64,000 bases of DNA from Branchipolynoe longqiensis (taxonomy: Eukaryota; Annelida; Polychaeta; Phyllodocida; Polynoidae), in the NCBI GenBank assembly GCA_030323885.1, contig CM059186.1, positions 22,277,849-22,341,848 on the forward strand. The letters run 5' to 3'. The position numbers and the translations under genes were made by a program. Shown here piece after piece: positions 33,577 through 44,935 of this stretch; the stretch's first letter is position 1; every line of letters starts with the position of its first letter. Below the pieces are notes generated by a model, which had not been told where the DNA came from, made no database searches, and was given only the letters and a program-made list of their open reading frames with translations.

Positions 33577-33930
33577 TCAAGCTGAATAGTCCGATGAAAT
33601 CATCAACTTTTCAAAACCAAAACAACTATCTAGATTTGATTCTACATCTCTAATGTAGATACTGGGGCACTTATTAAACATTTGTCACCATATCGGATGG
33701 AATACAGAGCCGATTTAATAGAACCTGTTCCTGCAGAAGTCTATGGTGTCAGAACTTTGTCATGCTTACCTAAATTAATTTTGTATGGTTGCATTTCAAA
33801 TATCTCAAAAGTTGGCTGTTTAAAAGAAAAGTTACTTCAAACTAAAGTAAGGTAGGTTATAACAATCAACCTAATATATTTATCTCAGAAAATGACAGAA
33901 ATTCAAAAACCATCAGACTACGCAACTTTA
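33577..33930 (+). mobile_element. TAGTCCGATG-family MITE, full copy
   Basis: From TCAAGCTGAATAGTCCGATG to CATCAGACTACGCAACTTTA. A truncated 5' piece of another copy lies at 34497-34610 (GATGAAACCAGAAAATACTT). Confidence 0.75.
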
Positions 33931-34739
33931 ATGGGAGGCGAGTTCAGTCTGTACCAAGTCGGTCATCCCGTCCACTGCTTATTTAGTTGACTGATGTTGG
34001 AGCACTTCCGGTTCACTTGGCGCACCCGTCATTCATTGCACACACGCAAAGACTTCACAGCTCCTTTTCTTCTTTAAGAACAGCGTGACTGCATTTCTTT
34101 CTCATTGCTTTTAAAAAGGGGGCCTTGCTTTAAATTGCCCGAAGGTGTTGGTGATTTTATATTTTCCACGGAATTTCCTATAGCGCGAGGCCCTGGAATT
34201 TACTGCAATGAGATTAAATAAATTATGGCCATTCATGAAATAGTGATTCAAAGTCTTGTAATCTCACACACAAAGCGGCTTTGTTTGGGTTTTTAATTTT
34301 TTTTTATTCAGGTGAAAATAAAATTTATTGCAGTTTCATGTTCAAATTCCGTGTTGTTTAAAGTAAGGGCACATTTGCCTCATCCAATCCTTTATCCTTT
34401 TATCCTGTCAATGAGTTTGTCGACGTTTTGTTAATTCCTGTTCTGAATATTCAGCCTTTTGGTTCGGTAAGACTTGAAAGTTGATTACGATCACAAATGA
34501 ATTCGAACAAGCCGATGAAACCAGAAAATACTTAACCAAACTGTACATTTGACTCTACATATTTAGATACTGGTGCATTTATTAAGCATTGGTGCATAAT
34601 TTCGAATTGCGGTTGATTTGGGGAGGGGTGTGGGCTTACCCGTCACGTCACCAAGCGGGGCCGACGAACACTACGCCTACCCCCCACCCACACCCACCCA
34701 CCCACCTCCACACTCCAGTAACTGGCATTTGGTGCATTT

Positions 34740-35000
34740 CCGCAAACTTAGAGACTCACTTTTACCACCAACCAGTGGTCCACAACTGGTTCATCAAAGG
34801 CTGTGGTATGTGCTGTCCTGTCTGTGGTAAAGTGCATATAAAAGACTCCTTGCTGCTTATCGGAAGGAGTAGCCTATGTGGCGGCAGCAGGTTTCCTTCA
34901 AAGAAATATGTCAGAATGACGATATGTTTGATGTCCAATAGCCATTGATAAAAATCAATGTGCTCTAGAGATGTCATTAAATGAAACAAGTTTTCATTTT
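34740..35000 (+). mobile_element. SINE-M copy, head replaced
   Basis: Core and tail of SINE-M in the opposite orientation: ACTGGTTCATCAAAGGCTGT, GTGCATATAAAAGACTCC and CAGAATGACGATATG. The tRNA-like head is not present; unrelated sequence precedes about 34755. Confidence 0.65.
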
Positions 35001-35041
35001 TACCGCACCCTCTAACCCCCTTTTTAAAATAGTTACTTCAT

Positions 35042-35393
35042 AGGAGTTGGGACCAAATGAATTGAGCGTCTGCTTCCTGTTTTGGTAGATCGGGGGGTCC
35101 GACCCCATGGGTTCGTGGGTTCGAACCCTGGTGGAGCCAAACCAATGGCTTAAAAATTTATACCTGTCGCTTCCTAGCCTGGTGTTCGGCATTAATAGGA
35201 TAGGGCAAGGACTGGTTGGCTCATTGTCAGGATAATGTGACTGAGTGGGATATCAGGTCATGGTGCTGACAGCCTGGTCTCCCAGTTGGGAAGCACTATA
35301 AAGTCACCATGAGTGTGCACTGTCACAAGTCGGTACCCGTCCTGATATGACCTTAGATGTTGTTAGGACGTAAAACAGCAAATAAACAAACGT
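35042..35393 (+). mobile_element. SINE-1 (head type B)
   Basis: Near full length, from GGACCAAATGAATTGAGCG to ACAGCAAATAAACAAACG. Confidence 0.8.
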
Positions 35394-35506
35394 AGGAGTA
35401 GGTCAGGGAGTCCTTCCACATCTGGATCCCCAACGAGTAAATGTACTTTTTATATTCAATAAACACTGTTTCGCCCACCTCCGTGTACGGCTCTGTCCTT
35501 CCGAGT

Positions 35507-36091
35507 CATTGCTACATAGAAGGGTGTACTAAGTCTATTTAATATAACCTGTTATTATATTATGACACGGCGTTAAGCCTATCGTGTCAGGATTTTGACA
35601 TGCTTGCCACAATTTATGTGGCATGTTTTCACTTCAAATACAATGCTGTTAGATCATGGGGTCGTGGGTTCGAACCTTGGTCGAGTCAAACCAATGACTT
35701 AAAAATTGATACCTGTCGCTTCCTAGTCAGGCGCTCGGCATTATTAGGACAGGGCAAGGACTGGTGTGCTCAGTGTCAGGATAATGTGACTGAGTGGGAT
35801 ACCAGGTCATGGTGCCAGTGGCCTGGTTTCCCAGTGGGACAGCACTACAAAGTCACCATGAGTCCGCACTGTCACAAGTTGGTACCCGACCTGATATGAC
35901 CTTAGATGTTGCTAGGATGTAAAACAACAAACAAACAAAACAAACAAAGACTGCAAATATCTCTAAAGTTAGCTGTTTAAATTTAAAACTACTTCAAGCT
36001 AAAGTGAAGTAGATCATGATGCTTAATCGAATGTAATTATGTCTGAAAATGGCAGAAGTCCAAAGCCATCGGACTAGGCAACTTTAATGCA
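35507..36091 (+). mobile_element. TAGTCCGATG-family MITE with SINE-1 inside
   Basis: MITE parts at 35507-35654 (TTTAATATAACCTGTTATTA) and 35949-36091 (CCATCGGACTAGGCAACTTT) flank a SINE-1. The left terminus is missing. Confidence 0.65.
35655..35948 (+). mobile_element. SINE-1 inserted in a MITE
   Basis: Starts mid-head at ATCATGGGGTCGTGGGTTCG and ends with a long (AAAC)n run. Confidence 0.75.
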
Positions 36092-36094
36092 CTG

Positions 36095-36292
36095 CACTTA
36101 CATGCATAATGCACACGGCGGGTTCCGTACACAAACGTTATGTAGCTTATAGAGGATCCTGGTCACGGGACCAGTATCATAAGGGTGTGTATTACAAACA
36201 AATGGGATACTTGACCTAGAGTGGCACGCGAACCCACATCTCTGCCATTTCGGTGCGAGGATCCTAACCATTAAAACATCCAGGTTCAGTAA
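36095..36292 (-). mobile_element. SINE-3 copy, reverse
   Basis: The minus strand reads TTTTAATGGTTAGGATCCTC, GTGGGTTCGCG, GACCAGGATCCTCTATAAGC and GCATGTAAGTGCAGTGC, the order of motifs seen at 11890-12120. Confidence 0.55.
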
Positions 36293-36394
36293 TACAAATT
36301 AACCTGCATATGTTTTTGGTTGTTGTGGGGTTTTTTTGTGGGTTTTTTTTTTGCTTGGGGGGTTGCTAATAGGATAGGACAAGGAGCGATTGGA

Positions 36395-36455
36395 TGTTGG
36401 TTCATTGTTGGAGGTTTGCATCCTGGCAACATCTAAGGTCATATCAGGACTTGGA
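36395..36455 (-). mobile_element. SINE-1 tail fragment
   Basis: GCATCCTGGCAACATCTAAG then GTCATATCAGGAC. Confidence 0.55.
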
Positions 36456-36790
36456 AGGAGCGATTGGAATTTCCACTACTTTTAATCAATAAGTGTAATT
36501 CTTTTTTTTTTTTTTTAATAAAGAAAATGTTTTAAATGTCCAATTGTAAGAAGGTCTACCGTTGGCGCTTGCAAATTGCTCATGGTGGTTCGCCAACATG
36601 GGTAATTTGCACGCGAACAGGGAGCCCTACGATTATGCCACCTGGGTTCGAATCCCCCAACCGGCCCCCCCTACCGGTCTCACCCAGAACCGCCCTCACG
36701 AGACTCTGACGTCACGATCCCACCTCCCGAGACGCTGACGTCACGAACCCCTCCTCGCAAACCAGCGAGCCACCAACCATCACTTCCAAC

Positions 36791-37237
36791 CCGGTGTGGC
36801 GTACTGAGACGTGTCCCGTGCTCAGCCGTGTACAGTTGCTTCTGGGCATGCGCGGATTTCGCATCAACTCGGGTCACCCGAGCCACTTATTGGCACATGC
36901 GCACATCCTACAAACTCGGGTCGAATAATCGAATACGCTTCTCCGTGCTCGGGTGGACAATTTTTTCTTTTAAAAAAAATAACTGATAAAACTACAGCAA
37001 AATAGGATTTAAAGTATTTTATGATGGCCTAGTTTAGCTATATTTCCATTTCATTAATCTAAGTTATTCTTTTTTTGCACACAGCACGTGTATTTGTCGA
37101 CTCCACTCGCCGTGTTCTATTTGAAATTCTGACGACTTGGATGACCCGAGTCGCCCGGGTCGTGTTCATCGATTACGGCATGCGCATGCGCAATGGACAC
37201 GGCTGAGCACGGGACACGTCTGAGTATGCCACACCGG
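36791..37237. mobile_element. TIR element enclosing a second, smaller TIR element
   Basis: Outer termini: left CCGGTGTGGCGTACTGAGAC, right read inward CCGGTGTGGCATACTCAGAC; similar for about 48 bp. Inside (about 36855-37180) is a copy of the element at 52137-52587 (AACTCGGGTCACCCGAGCCA). Confidence 0.75.
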
Positions 37238-37547
37238 CAGCCAGACAAGCAACTCAAAAACTCAACTCAACTCAGAAGCTCTACCGTTGGCGCTTGCAAA
37301 TTAAAGTCTCCTGTGGAATTCCTTTGGTAAAACACAGCACCAGCAACCAGTCGGATGTGAACGTCGTGAATGCCATGAGCGCATGTAAAACCAATGATTG
37401 CTTGTCACTCATTGCGTTATCGTTGCGTGTTGGGGGTCATTATTACCGTGACACAAGTGTCATGGGGGGGGGGGCGAGGGGAGGGGGGGGGCTCGCAGTT
37501 GCGGGTTGCGGAGATAGTGGTGTAGTCCGACATTTACCATCATATGT

Positions 37548-37880
37548 ACAGACCAGACGAGATGGCCGAATTAGTTGATCGTCCGTCTTCTGTTTTGTTA
37601 GATCGTGGGATTCGAACCCACGGGTTCGAACCCTTGTCAAGTCAAACCAATAACTTTTAAAATGTATACTTGTCGCTTCCCAGTCAGACACTCGGCATTA
37701 TTAGGATAGGGCAAGGACCGGTTGGCTGAGTGTCAGGATAATGTGACTGAGTGGGATATCAGGTCATAGTGGTGGTAGCATGGTCTTCCAGTGGGGCAGC
37801 ACTGTCACAAGTCCATACCCGTTCTGATATGACCTTAGATGTTGCCAGGAAGTAAAGCTCCAACAACCAACCAACCAAAT
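37548..37880 (+). mobile_element. SINE-1 (head type B)
   Basis: From CAGACCAGACGAGATGGCCG to CCAACAACCAACCAACC; about 20 bp of the body near GCAGCACT are deleted. Confidence 0.8.
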
Positions 37881-38159
37881 CATATACAGAGGTAATTTGT
37901 AGAGGTAGAGGAGTACATGCCTTCAACGGACATCTCCGCATCTAGATCAATGTTGTCATCATTGAGCAGGTGTCTCGTTTTTATTGGGACAAGAGACCAA
38001 GCTGGAAAGGTACCAGATTAGAGCTCATAGGACCATTGTTCTCTCCCCGGCTAATTTATTTAGATATAAAACCTCCGGTCTTGAAATAAAATTGACCTGA
38101 CGCACACAATTCAGTTTCATATATGTCTATATATACTCGCGGTTTTTATTTCGCAATTA

Positions 38160-38575
38160 AATAGAGGGAGGTGGAGGAGTGGGGGTGGATGTGAGAGGGG
38201 AGGAAGAGCAGGAGGACGGTGGTTATTAGGGAAGGGAGAGTTGGAGATGGGGGAGGCGGTGAGAGGATGGGGGGGGGGGGGTGATGGGTGGGAGGTGGGA
38301 GGGTGAGGATGTGGAGAGATGAGGGGGGGGGGGGGCGGTCGGCAGGGGGAGGAGGGGCGGGGGTACGCGGTGGTGAGCGGAGGGGAGTGGGAGAAGGGGA
38401 GGGGAGGGGAGGGGAGAGGGGGGAGGGAGGGGAGGGGAGGGGAGGGGGAGGGGAGCGGAGGTGAGCGAGGGGAGGGGAGGGCGGGGGGGAGGCGGAGGAG
38501 AGGGGAGGCTGAGGAGAGGGGAGGGGAGGGAGGGGAGGGTAGAGGGGGGGGGAGGGGAGTTTTATTTTGAATAGA
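38160..38575. repeat. GGAGGGGA-type purine tract
   Basis: About 410 bp almost purely A/G on the + strand, with runs of up to ten G. Proline/serine-rich frames on the minus strand are artefacts. Confidence 0.9.
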
Positions 38576-38839
38576 AGCGCCGGGGGGAGAAAATGTTGAG
38601 GGGCGATTCTGTACCGTGACACCGGCAACAAAGGTACAGTTGTGAGCTGCATGAAGGATCAAAAGTGAACCATCTCTGCACAAGGAGAGACGTCCATCTT
38701 GTATCGATCACTCATGTAGAGGTCTACATGTCGGCAACAGACCTATACTACATAGATCACACTGACAGACGTCAGCTTGAGCTGTCAGTTTCATACTATA
38801 TCTTAGAACAATATGTTATTCCGTTATGCAGACTTACAT

Positions 38840-39246
38840 CTATTTTGTCCATTTCCCGTTTTTGTCGATTGTGGGGTTCGAACCTACGGGTTCGAAATCC
38901 TGGTTGAGTCAAATCAATGACTTAAAAATTGACGCATGTCACTTCCTAGACAGGTGCTCGGCATTATTAGGATGTGCCAGTGTTAGGATAATGTGTTAGG
39001 ATAATGTGACTGAGTGGGAGATCCGGTCATGGTGCTACCGGCCTGGTCTCCCTGTGGGGCAACACTATGAAGTCGCCATAAGTGCGCACTGTCACAAGTC
39101 GGTACCCACTTGTTTGAAATACATTAATTCTTTATTCAGACGTGTCTAACCACTGTATGACCCACAACAGCCTATGTCCACTTTTTGTGCTGGGGGGTCA
39201 TCCTGATATGACCCTAGATGTTGCCAGGACGTAAAACTCCAACAAC
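38840..39246 (+). mobile_element. SINE-1 with a ~75-bp insert, just upstream of the channel exon
   Basis: Body to 39109 (GTCGGTACCCACTTG), foreign sequence to about 39187, then the tail (TGATATGACCCTAGATGTTG). Presumably intronic. Confidence 0.7.
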
Positions 39247-39297
39247 TTATATGTATTTACATTTACTTATTTTGTTTTGTTTCTTCCTTTCTTCTAG

Positions 39298-39420
39298 TGC
39301 TCAGAGAGTGTGTGCAACCGACAGGAAGCCTCCAACCGGAAGGTGATTGATAGCTTCCTGTCAAAATGGCCGCTAAACCACGTGGCCTCGTGTGCCTACA
39401 ACCCCTTCAACCCACAGGAG
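39298..39420 (+). CDS. Penultimate exon of a KCNMB/TipE-like two-transmembrane channel subunit
   Basis: This exon is preceded by a pyrimidine-rich tract ending in TTCTAG and followed by the donor GTGAGT, and it is phase 0 at both ends (41 codons). It encodes CSESVCNRQEASNRK, then a segment ending SCAYNPFNPQE. The pattern of an extracellular loop with several cysteines, a C-x-Y-x-P motif, and then the second membrane segment in the next exon is what beta subunits of calcium-activated BK potassium channels and insect TipE-type auxiliary subunits show (known of the family). The residues here would be the end of the extracellular loop. Earlier exons encoding TM1 and the first part of the loop are not recognisable in the 39 kb upstream, so they either lie outside the window or are too short to see. 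A SINE-1 copy ends 52 bp upstream of the exon. Confidence 0.65.
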
Positions 39421-40555
39421 GTGAGTGATAATGATGTAACATTGCAACCACGTTTTAATAACCTGAGATGTCAAAGGAGTACGAGGAGGATTATGTTTGC
39501 CAAATTTATGCTATTATCCTGTAATCGGCTTGAATCTGTTTGATAAAGGACAAGCTATGTAGCATATATATAATGTGATGTATAAAACTTATGCGAGTAT
39601 AAAGGCGCGTAAGGGAATATCCCCTACTGGCCACCCTGATTCTGTGTACTACTTTATGGGTGGCCCCTCCCCTGGGTGGGACAGCTGGCGCCACCCCCCA
39701 GTGCCGCGAATATTGTCACTCGCGCACTGGAATTTTTATTATAATATATATAATATATATAATATGTATAATATGTATAATATGTATAATATGTATAATA
39801 TGCATAATACGTAGGAAAATTGTAATCGAAGTACGACAGTTTTGGTTATTTTCCGCCACATGCAGGTGGTGCCCCATTCGCGGGCACCGATCAAGGTGGG
39901 CGCGCGACACCGAATACATACGATATCGATAGCGCAGTAATACAATATAATCATTAAACCTTGGATTAAACTTCGTTATTTATATTATTATAATCCATTA
40001 TAGTACACATAATATATATAATATATATAATATATATAATGTAGAATATATATAATACATATAATATACATAATATATACATAATATATATATACATAAT
40101 ATATATATACACAATATATACAATATATACAATATATATAATATATAATATATAATATACATAATATATACATACTATATACATAATATGTATAATATGT
40201 ATAATATGTATAATATGTATAATATTACAAATGTTACATATGTTATGCATATCACGCATGTCATATATATCATGCATGCCACAAATATCACAAATATCAC
40301 GTATATCACATATATCACATATATCACATATATCACATATATCACATATATCACATATAACCCATATATCACAGATATCACAAGTATGTGATATATTACA
40401 AATTTGACATATATTGCACATATTGCGCACATTGTGTATTTTATATATAGGTCCTAATCTATCTGACGTGTTTTGCTTTGGTAAATTTGTCGCCTCCATC
40501 GGACTATACTGTATACACCTTTCATGCCACCATCTCACCTCTTTGTGTGCTGCAG
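39421..40555 (+). other. Intron with AT microsatellites
   Basis: This intron of 1,135 bp is bounded by GTGAGT and TGCAG. It holds an ATAATATGT run at 39738-39800, a 170-bp ATATAT/ATAATAT run at 40005-40180, and a TATATCACA-type run at 40255-40380. Long open frames across these runs on both strands are artefacts of the period. Confidence 0.65.
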
Positions 40556-40849
40556 GTGCTCGTCGCCAAGCACTACAGCACCGAGGAGGCGGTGCACGCC
40601 ATCTTGTGGCCGTCGCTCATCTTTGTCGTCTGCCTCGTCGTGCTCATCGCGCGATGCGTGTCGGGAAATGACCCCTGCGCGCAAAAGGTCAAAAGCTGGG
40701 ACCCGGTGACGCTGCGCAGTCTGCGCGACAGCTGCCGCCTGCGCTGCGACCGGATGTGCCCCTGGTGTGCGTCGGGCGAACTAAGTACTGAGTCGCCGAC
40801 TTCGGAGTCTCGCAGTGCGCACGAGAACATCGCCTTTGATAAGTTCTAG
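40556..40849 (+). CDS. Terminal exon of the KCNMB/TipE-like subunit (TM2 and C-tail)
   Basis: The exon follows the acceptor TGTGCTGCAG and runs in phase 0 to TAG at 40847-40849 (97 codons plus stop). It begins VLVAKHYSTEEAVHAILWP, followed by a hydrophobic helix (about residues 17-38, SLIFVVCLVVLIARCV). The H-x-x-LWP sequence at the start of the helix is characteristic of TM2 in the BK-beta/TipE group. The helix is followed by a cytoplasmic tail with a short basic Cys cluster (SCRLRCDRMCPWC) and a Ser/Glu-rich end. Joined to the previous exon it gives 138 residues of C-terminal protein. The coding part is clearly more GC-rich than the flanking intron. Family membership is an inference from motifs; KCNMB versus TipE-like cannot be settled from this part alone. 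Confidence 0.68.
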   Translation: MLVAKHYSTEEAVHAILWPSLIFVVCLVVLIARCVSGNDPCAQKVKSWDPVTLRSLRDSCRLRCDRMCPWCASGELSTESPTSESRSAHENIAFDKF

Positions 40850-41690
40850 CGAATAGCCGTGTTGGGCCATTGCTGTCGGGGGGAGTGTGACTTCCGGTGT
40901 AGGGACTGGGGAAGCATTGCATATATTGCGATGGGTTGTGTTGTTTTTTTTTTTGGATTTTTTTTAGTTTTTTTGCGGGGTGGTGACGGAAGGGAAGGGA
41001 AGGGACGAGTTCCAAAATGACTGTGATCACATGGCAGGGTCATATTTTGTGTGTGGTGATGCACTCCGGTTTTACAGAGAGGTGATGAAGTGAAATGCAC
41101 TTGACAACAATAATTGCGCAGCATTCGTCGAATGACGTCACCACGGTGACACGCATGCGCTCCAGGTACCACTCGTCTCTGCGGTACCAACCACTTACTG
41201 GATGAGCCCACTGTACCGACTACTCACTGGATGAGCCCACGGTACCGGCTACTCACTAGATGAGACCGCGGTACCAACTACTCACTGGATGAGCCCGCGG
41301 TACCAACTATTCACAGGATGAGCCCGCGGTACCAACAACTCACTGGATGAATCCGCATAGAGCACAGACATCGCCAGCTACCGCTGCATTGTGCTGGAAG
41401 AGGGGGTAGGGAGAAAAGGGTGGGGAGAGTGTAGGAGAAAAGTGGGGGGAGAGGGAAGGAGAAAATGGGGGGTGGGGTGGAGAAGGGGCGAGAAAGGGAG
41501 GGAGACAGGGAAGGAGAATGAGAGTGAGAGAAAGGGAGGGGGAGAGAGGGAGAAAGTTCGACAAGAGAATTACATGAGCTCTGGGAGCAGCTAGTTAATT
41601 GCATTCCATATTCCTCTACTGATACATGCATTTATAATATGCGCCCACTATTTTAATGGCTTGATATTACCATAAGCCAAATAAATAATT
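40850..41690 (+). other. Probable 3'UTR of the channel-subunit gene
   Basis: Non-coding sequence follows the stop codon. It contains T-runs, the 29-bp tandem repeat at 41180-41355, a purine-rich stretch at 41398-41568 and an AATAAA at 41680-41685 followed by a TG-rich run. That hexamer is the first convincing poly(A) signal downstream, so the UTR could be about 830 nt long. The end is inferred. Confidence 0.4.
41180..41355. repeat. 29-bp tandem repeat (about six units)
   Basis: The unit is roughly TACTCACTGGATGAGCCC followed by GCGGTACCAAC. Six units with a few substitutions sit about 330 bp after the stop codon of the channel-subunit gene, probably within its 3'UTR. Confidence 0.85.
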
Positions 41691-41699
41691 GTGTGTGTG

Positions 41700-42430
41700 T
41701 GGGTGTGGGTGGGGTGTGGGTGGGGGGTGGGTGGGGGAAGGCAGGGATGGGATATGAGGGGATACAAATCACAACGTGGCACACTGTTGTATTAGTGACA
41801 AATCTTGTTCATGGCAATCCCAGTCTTACAAGGCATAGTCCTACCCAAAGCAGGTCCTAGCTTTTAAACTCATTTAGATCTTGAAGAACGCGTGTAGTGG
41901 TATAGATTTACATGTACATTTAGGAATATTCTGATTCCCGACGAATTATCTTAACATTTGTGAACAGCGCATTGCATATAAAACAATTGTAATAATAGTA
42001 AAGTAATTTTTACAAGCAAAAACCTAATCCATGAGTTGAGTATTTGTATATAATTGCGATACTTATATAAGAATTGGAATTCAGGAAGTGCTTTTGCACC
42101 ACAGCCTAGGCTATATCCTGATTAGTGGTTGGGGAGGTGGGGTTGGGGAGGCGGGGCATAGGGAGGAAATTAATCTCTGGATTTTCTGCTGTCAATGTAT
42201 TTTTGTTTACAAATTGGCTCCTTATTTATATTGTACAAAAAGCCCCCCCAACCCTCTTTTCACACTTGGTGCGTATATAAGGTAATATTCCTTGACTGGT
42301 TTCAGTCTGGTTGTGGTCCTTTTAATTATTTTATTATTCTAACAACTGCGGTGACTTATTTTTTTACTATGGATTATTCCTTCATCGTTAATAAATGGAA
42401 TGCTCACATTGCAAGTCAGTTGTAGACAGT
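41700..42430. other. No gene; TG/GGGTG-rich start then unassigned
   Basis: A GTGGGTGGGG run lies at 41690-41745. The rest is AT-rich with no repeat match or supported exon. Confidence 0.35.
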
Positions 42431-42432
42431 AA

Positions 42433-42763
42433 CTGGGCCACGTTCAGGGTCCGTCTCCGAGACGTCTCCGCGATGCCCCTGACATCATGCTAGTCTGAAT
42501 GGCAAAAGCAGTTTGTTGTCTCGAAAATCCCCCCCCCCATAGGTGGTGGCCATTTGCAATGGAAAAGCTGTGCTGTGATTGGCTGAAACCACTGGATACG
42601 GTGGCCATTTTTTAGGCGCTTTTTGTCTCCTATCTGAAAAGGGAGGCGTCGCCGGGATGCCGCCGAGACGCACACTGAACTCAAATAGGCCAAAAAGCAT
42701 CGCCGAGACGTTGCTGAGACGTTGCAGAGACATCGCTGAGACGGACCCTGAATGCGGCCCTGG
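42433..42763. mobile_element. MITE with TTCAGGGTCCGTCTC termini
   Basis: Left CTGGGCCACGTTCAGGGTCC, right read inward CCAGGGCCGCATTCAGGGTC. The ends repeat CGAGACGTCTC-like words. About 330 bp, no coding sequence. Confidence 0.7.
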
Positions 42764-42900
42764 TGACAATAACTACGTTAAGTAGGTCAACTTGACTGAT
42801 ATCAACATTGACCATTAAAGTTTTGGAACTCACTGTGACTGTTTTTATTTTAAGGTAATTTAAGGTTGTCGTAATCATTTTTGTTATTGCAATTTATGTG

Positions 42901-43167
42901 CAACTCGTGACCTTACTATAAAAAGGTTCTATCTGACAAAGTGACCAAATTGGTGTAATGGATGTAAAAATATTCTATCTACAAAAGGCTGTCATGCAGT
43001 TACACAACTCTTTTTCTACTGGTATTTTTAACTAAGATATATTTTAAATAATATTGTTCTATCTGCTTTGCTATCATGCAGTTACACAGCTTCAGTCCTC
43101 ATTATCTCAAACTTCAAAGGCACCATTTTGTCAAATAGAACCTTTTTATAGTATGGTTGCGAACTGG
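42901..43167. mobile_element. MITE-like inverted-repeat element
   Basis: Left ACTATAAAAAGGTTCTATCT and right read inward ACTATAAAAAGGTTCTATTT are in inverted orientation. The interior repeats ATCATGCAGTTACACA. Confidence 0.6.
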
Positions 43168-44111
43168 TAAATGTGTCGATTTTAACAAACCATATAAATG
43201 CGAACTTGCCATAGTAGTAACTTCAATCATAGTGTTGTGGTTCTATATTATGATACTACCTTGTTATGCTGTTCGTATAACTACATTATGGATGAACATA
43301 ATAACAATAACACTTTTAATTTATGTGTTCCGGTAAAGTCCCCTGACGACTGAATGAATAAATAAATAAATACAAATACTTTACCATTTGGTGTTAACTT
43401 GTGTCCTTTTGCTTTTTATAAGTGATCAATTTTATTCAAAAAATGTGTTAAATGAGCAGGTGGTGCTCATTTGCTGTCACTGCTGGGACTGCAGAGAACG
43501 GGTAAGCAGCCCCTCCCACCTGCCACTCACACCAACAAGCCACCCCACTCACACCAACCCCACAAATCCCCTCGACCAATCAAATTCAACCTCAAAACCC
43601 CAACCCCAGCCTCGCCCCCGCCAGCCTCTGAATAGCCACTCTCACAACACGTCTTCTTAATAAACTATTGTTAATTATTCCTGCATAATTTCACTTGCAT
43701 GCCGGACCTTGTTACCGGTCACTCACAGCTGCCGTGAGTAGAGCTGCACTAGTCAGCCAGATACCCTGCCTGTCATGGAAATAAAGTGTGTTACTCCCAC
43801 TTCCTGCTTCCTACTTCTGTGTTCCCCAGGTAGCAATGAAAGGTGTTTTTTTCAGCGCCGAAGCACTGGTCTTCCAGCCATGTCAATCTGCATTCATTTG
43901 CTTGCTTTTTTAAAAATAGTGTATTAATTAATGCTTCCCATAGGGAAGTGTAATGACTTGTTTTTGCCGCTAGACAGTAATAGTCTTATGGTTCCCCTTG
44001 TTTTGTCACTTTCAATTGTAGTGTATCTATCTGCTGCACACATTCCTTTTCTGTAAGCATTCTCTCCCCATCTCACTACCTTCTGTGAGGCTGTTAGTTC
44101 TACAATTGGTT

Positions 44112-44463
44112 AAAGCTGCATAGTCCGATGTAAACATCAAATTTTCAAAACCAAAAGAATTATCTACTTTTTATTCTACATATCTAACTTAGATAATGGT
44201 GTATTTATTAAATATTTGTTGCTACATAGAAGGGAAGATCGAGTCAATTTAATAGAACTTCTTACCTTAGAAGCCTATGGTGTCAGAGTTTTGGCGTGCT
44301 TGCCAAAATTAATTTTGCATGCTTACACTTCAAATATCTCAAAAGTTAGCCATTTAAAATAAACATTACTTCAAATTAAAGTACTGTAGATTATAGCGAT
44401 CAAACTAACATATTTATCTCTGAAAATATCAGAAACTCAAAACCATCGGACTATGCAACTTTA
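44112..44463 (+). mobile_element. TAGTCCGATG-family MITE, full copy
   Basis: From AAAGCTGCATAGTCCGATGT to CATCGGACTATGCAACTTTA. The best match between the two termini in the window. Confidence 0.75.
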
Positions 44464-44726
44464 ACTGTTTAGTTAACTATAGTTATTTTCCCTGACTGCC
44501 TTTACCTTGTTGTGTTAGTGGTCAATAGTTTTTGGTTTAAGTTTAAAGTTTACCTCCTGGGTGTATCATGCATAGTCTGTGTACCTGTTTGCTTCAATTA
44601 TCAGTGTATATTCTTTCATTTTTTTGTGGTTTAAAAAAATTAGTATTCCTTCGTTCTTTAAAAAAAAAAAGTATTAGTCTACCAGTGCATTGAGCTTCCT
44701 TTTGATTAATTATCTCTCATTAACAC

Positions 44727-44935
44727 CAGATCGGATGGCCGTCTCCCGTGTTTGGTAGATCAGTGGGTCGTGGGTTCGAATCCTGGTCGAGTCAAAGCAA
44801 TGACTTAAAAATGGATACTTGTCGCTTCCTAGACAGGCGCTCGGCATTATTAGGATAGGGCAAGGAGCATTGGAATGAAGAAGACCAATCGCACACGATT
44901 GAAATTTCCCCTGCTTAAACAACTAATGTAGCAAA
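44727..44935 (+). mobile_element. SINE-1 with tail type 2
   Basis: The head GATCGGATGGCCGTCTCCCG is shortened. The body stops after GGATAGGGCAAGGA and continues CGATTGAAATTTCCCCTGCT and TAAACAACTAATGTAGC. Confidence 0.7.

Noticed and set aside
38117..38683. A 188-codon proline/serine-rich frame on the minus strand
   Set aside because: It is the complement of a purine simple repeat and has equally long overlapping frames.
39716..40538. A 190-codon Ile/Tyr-rich frame on the minus strand and overlapping frames
   Set aside because: They lie in AT microsatellites within the intron of the channel-subunit gene.
43388..43660. A 90-codon frame with CCHCWDCRE, considered as an exon
   Set aside because: A possible AG acceptor and GTAAGC donor would leave only about 41 bp, without a recognisable domain; the rest is C-rich low complexity.
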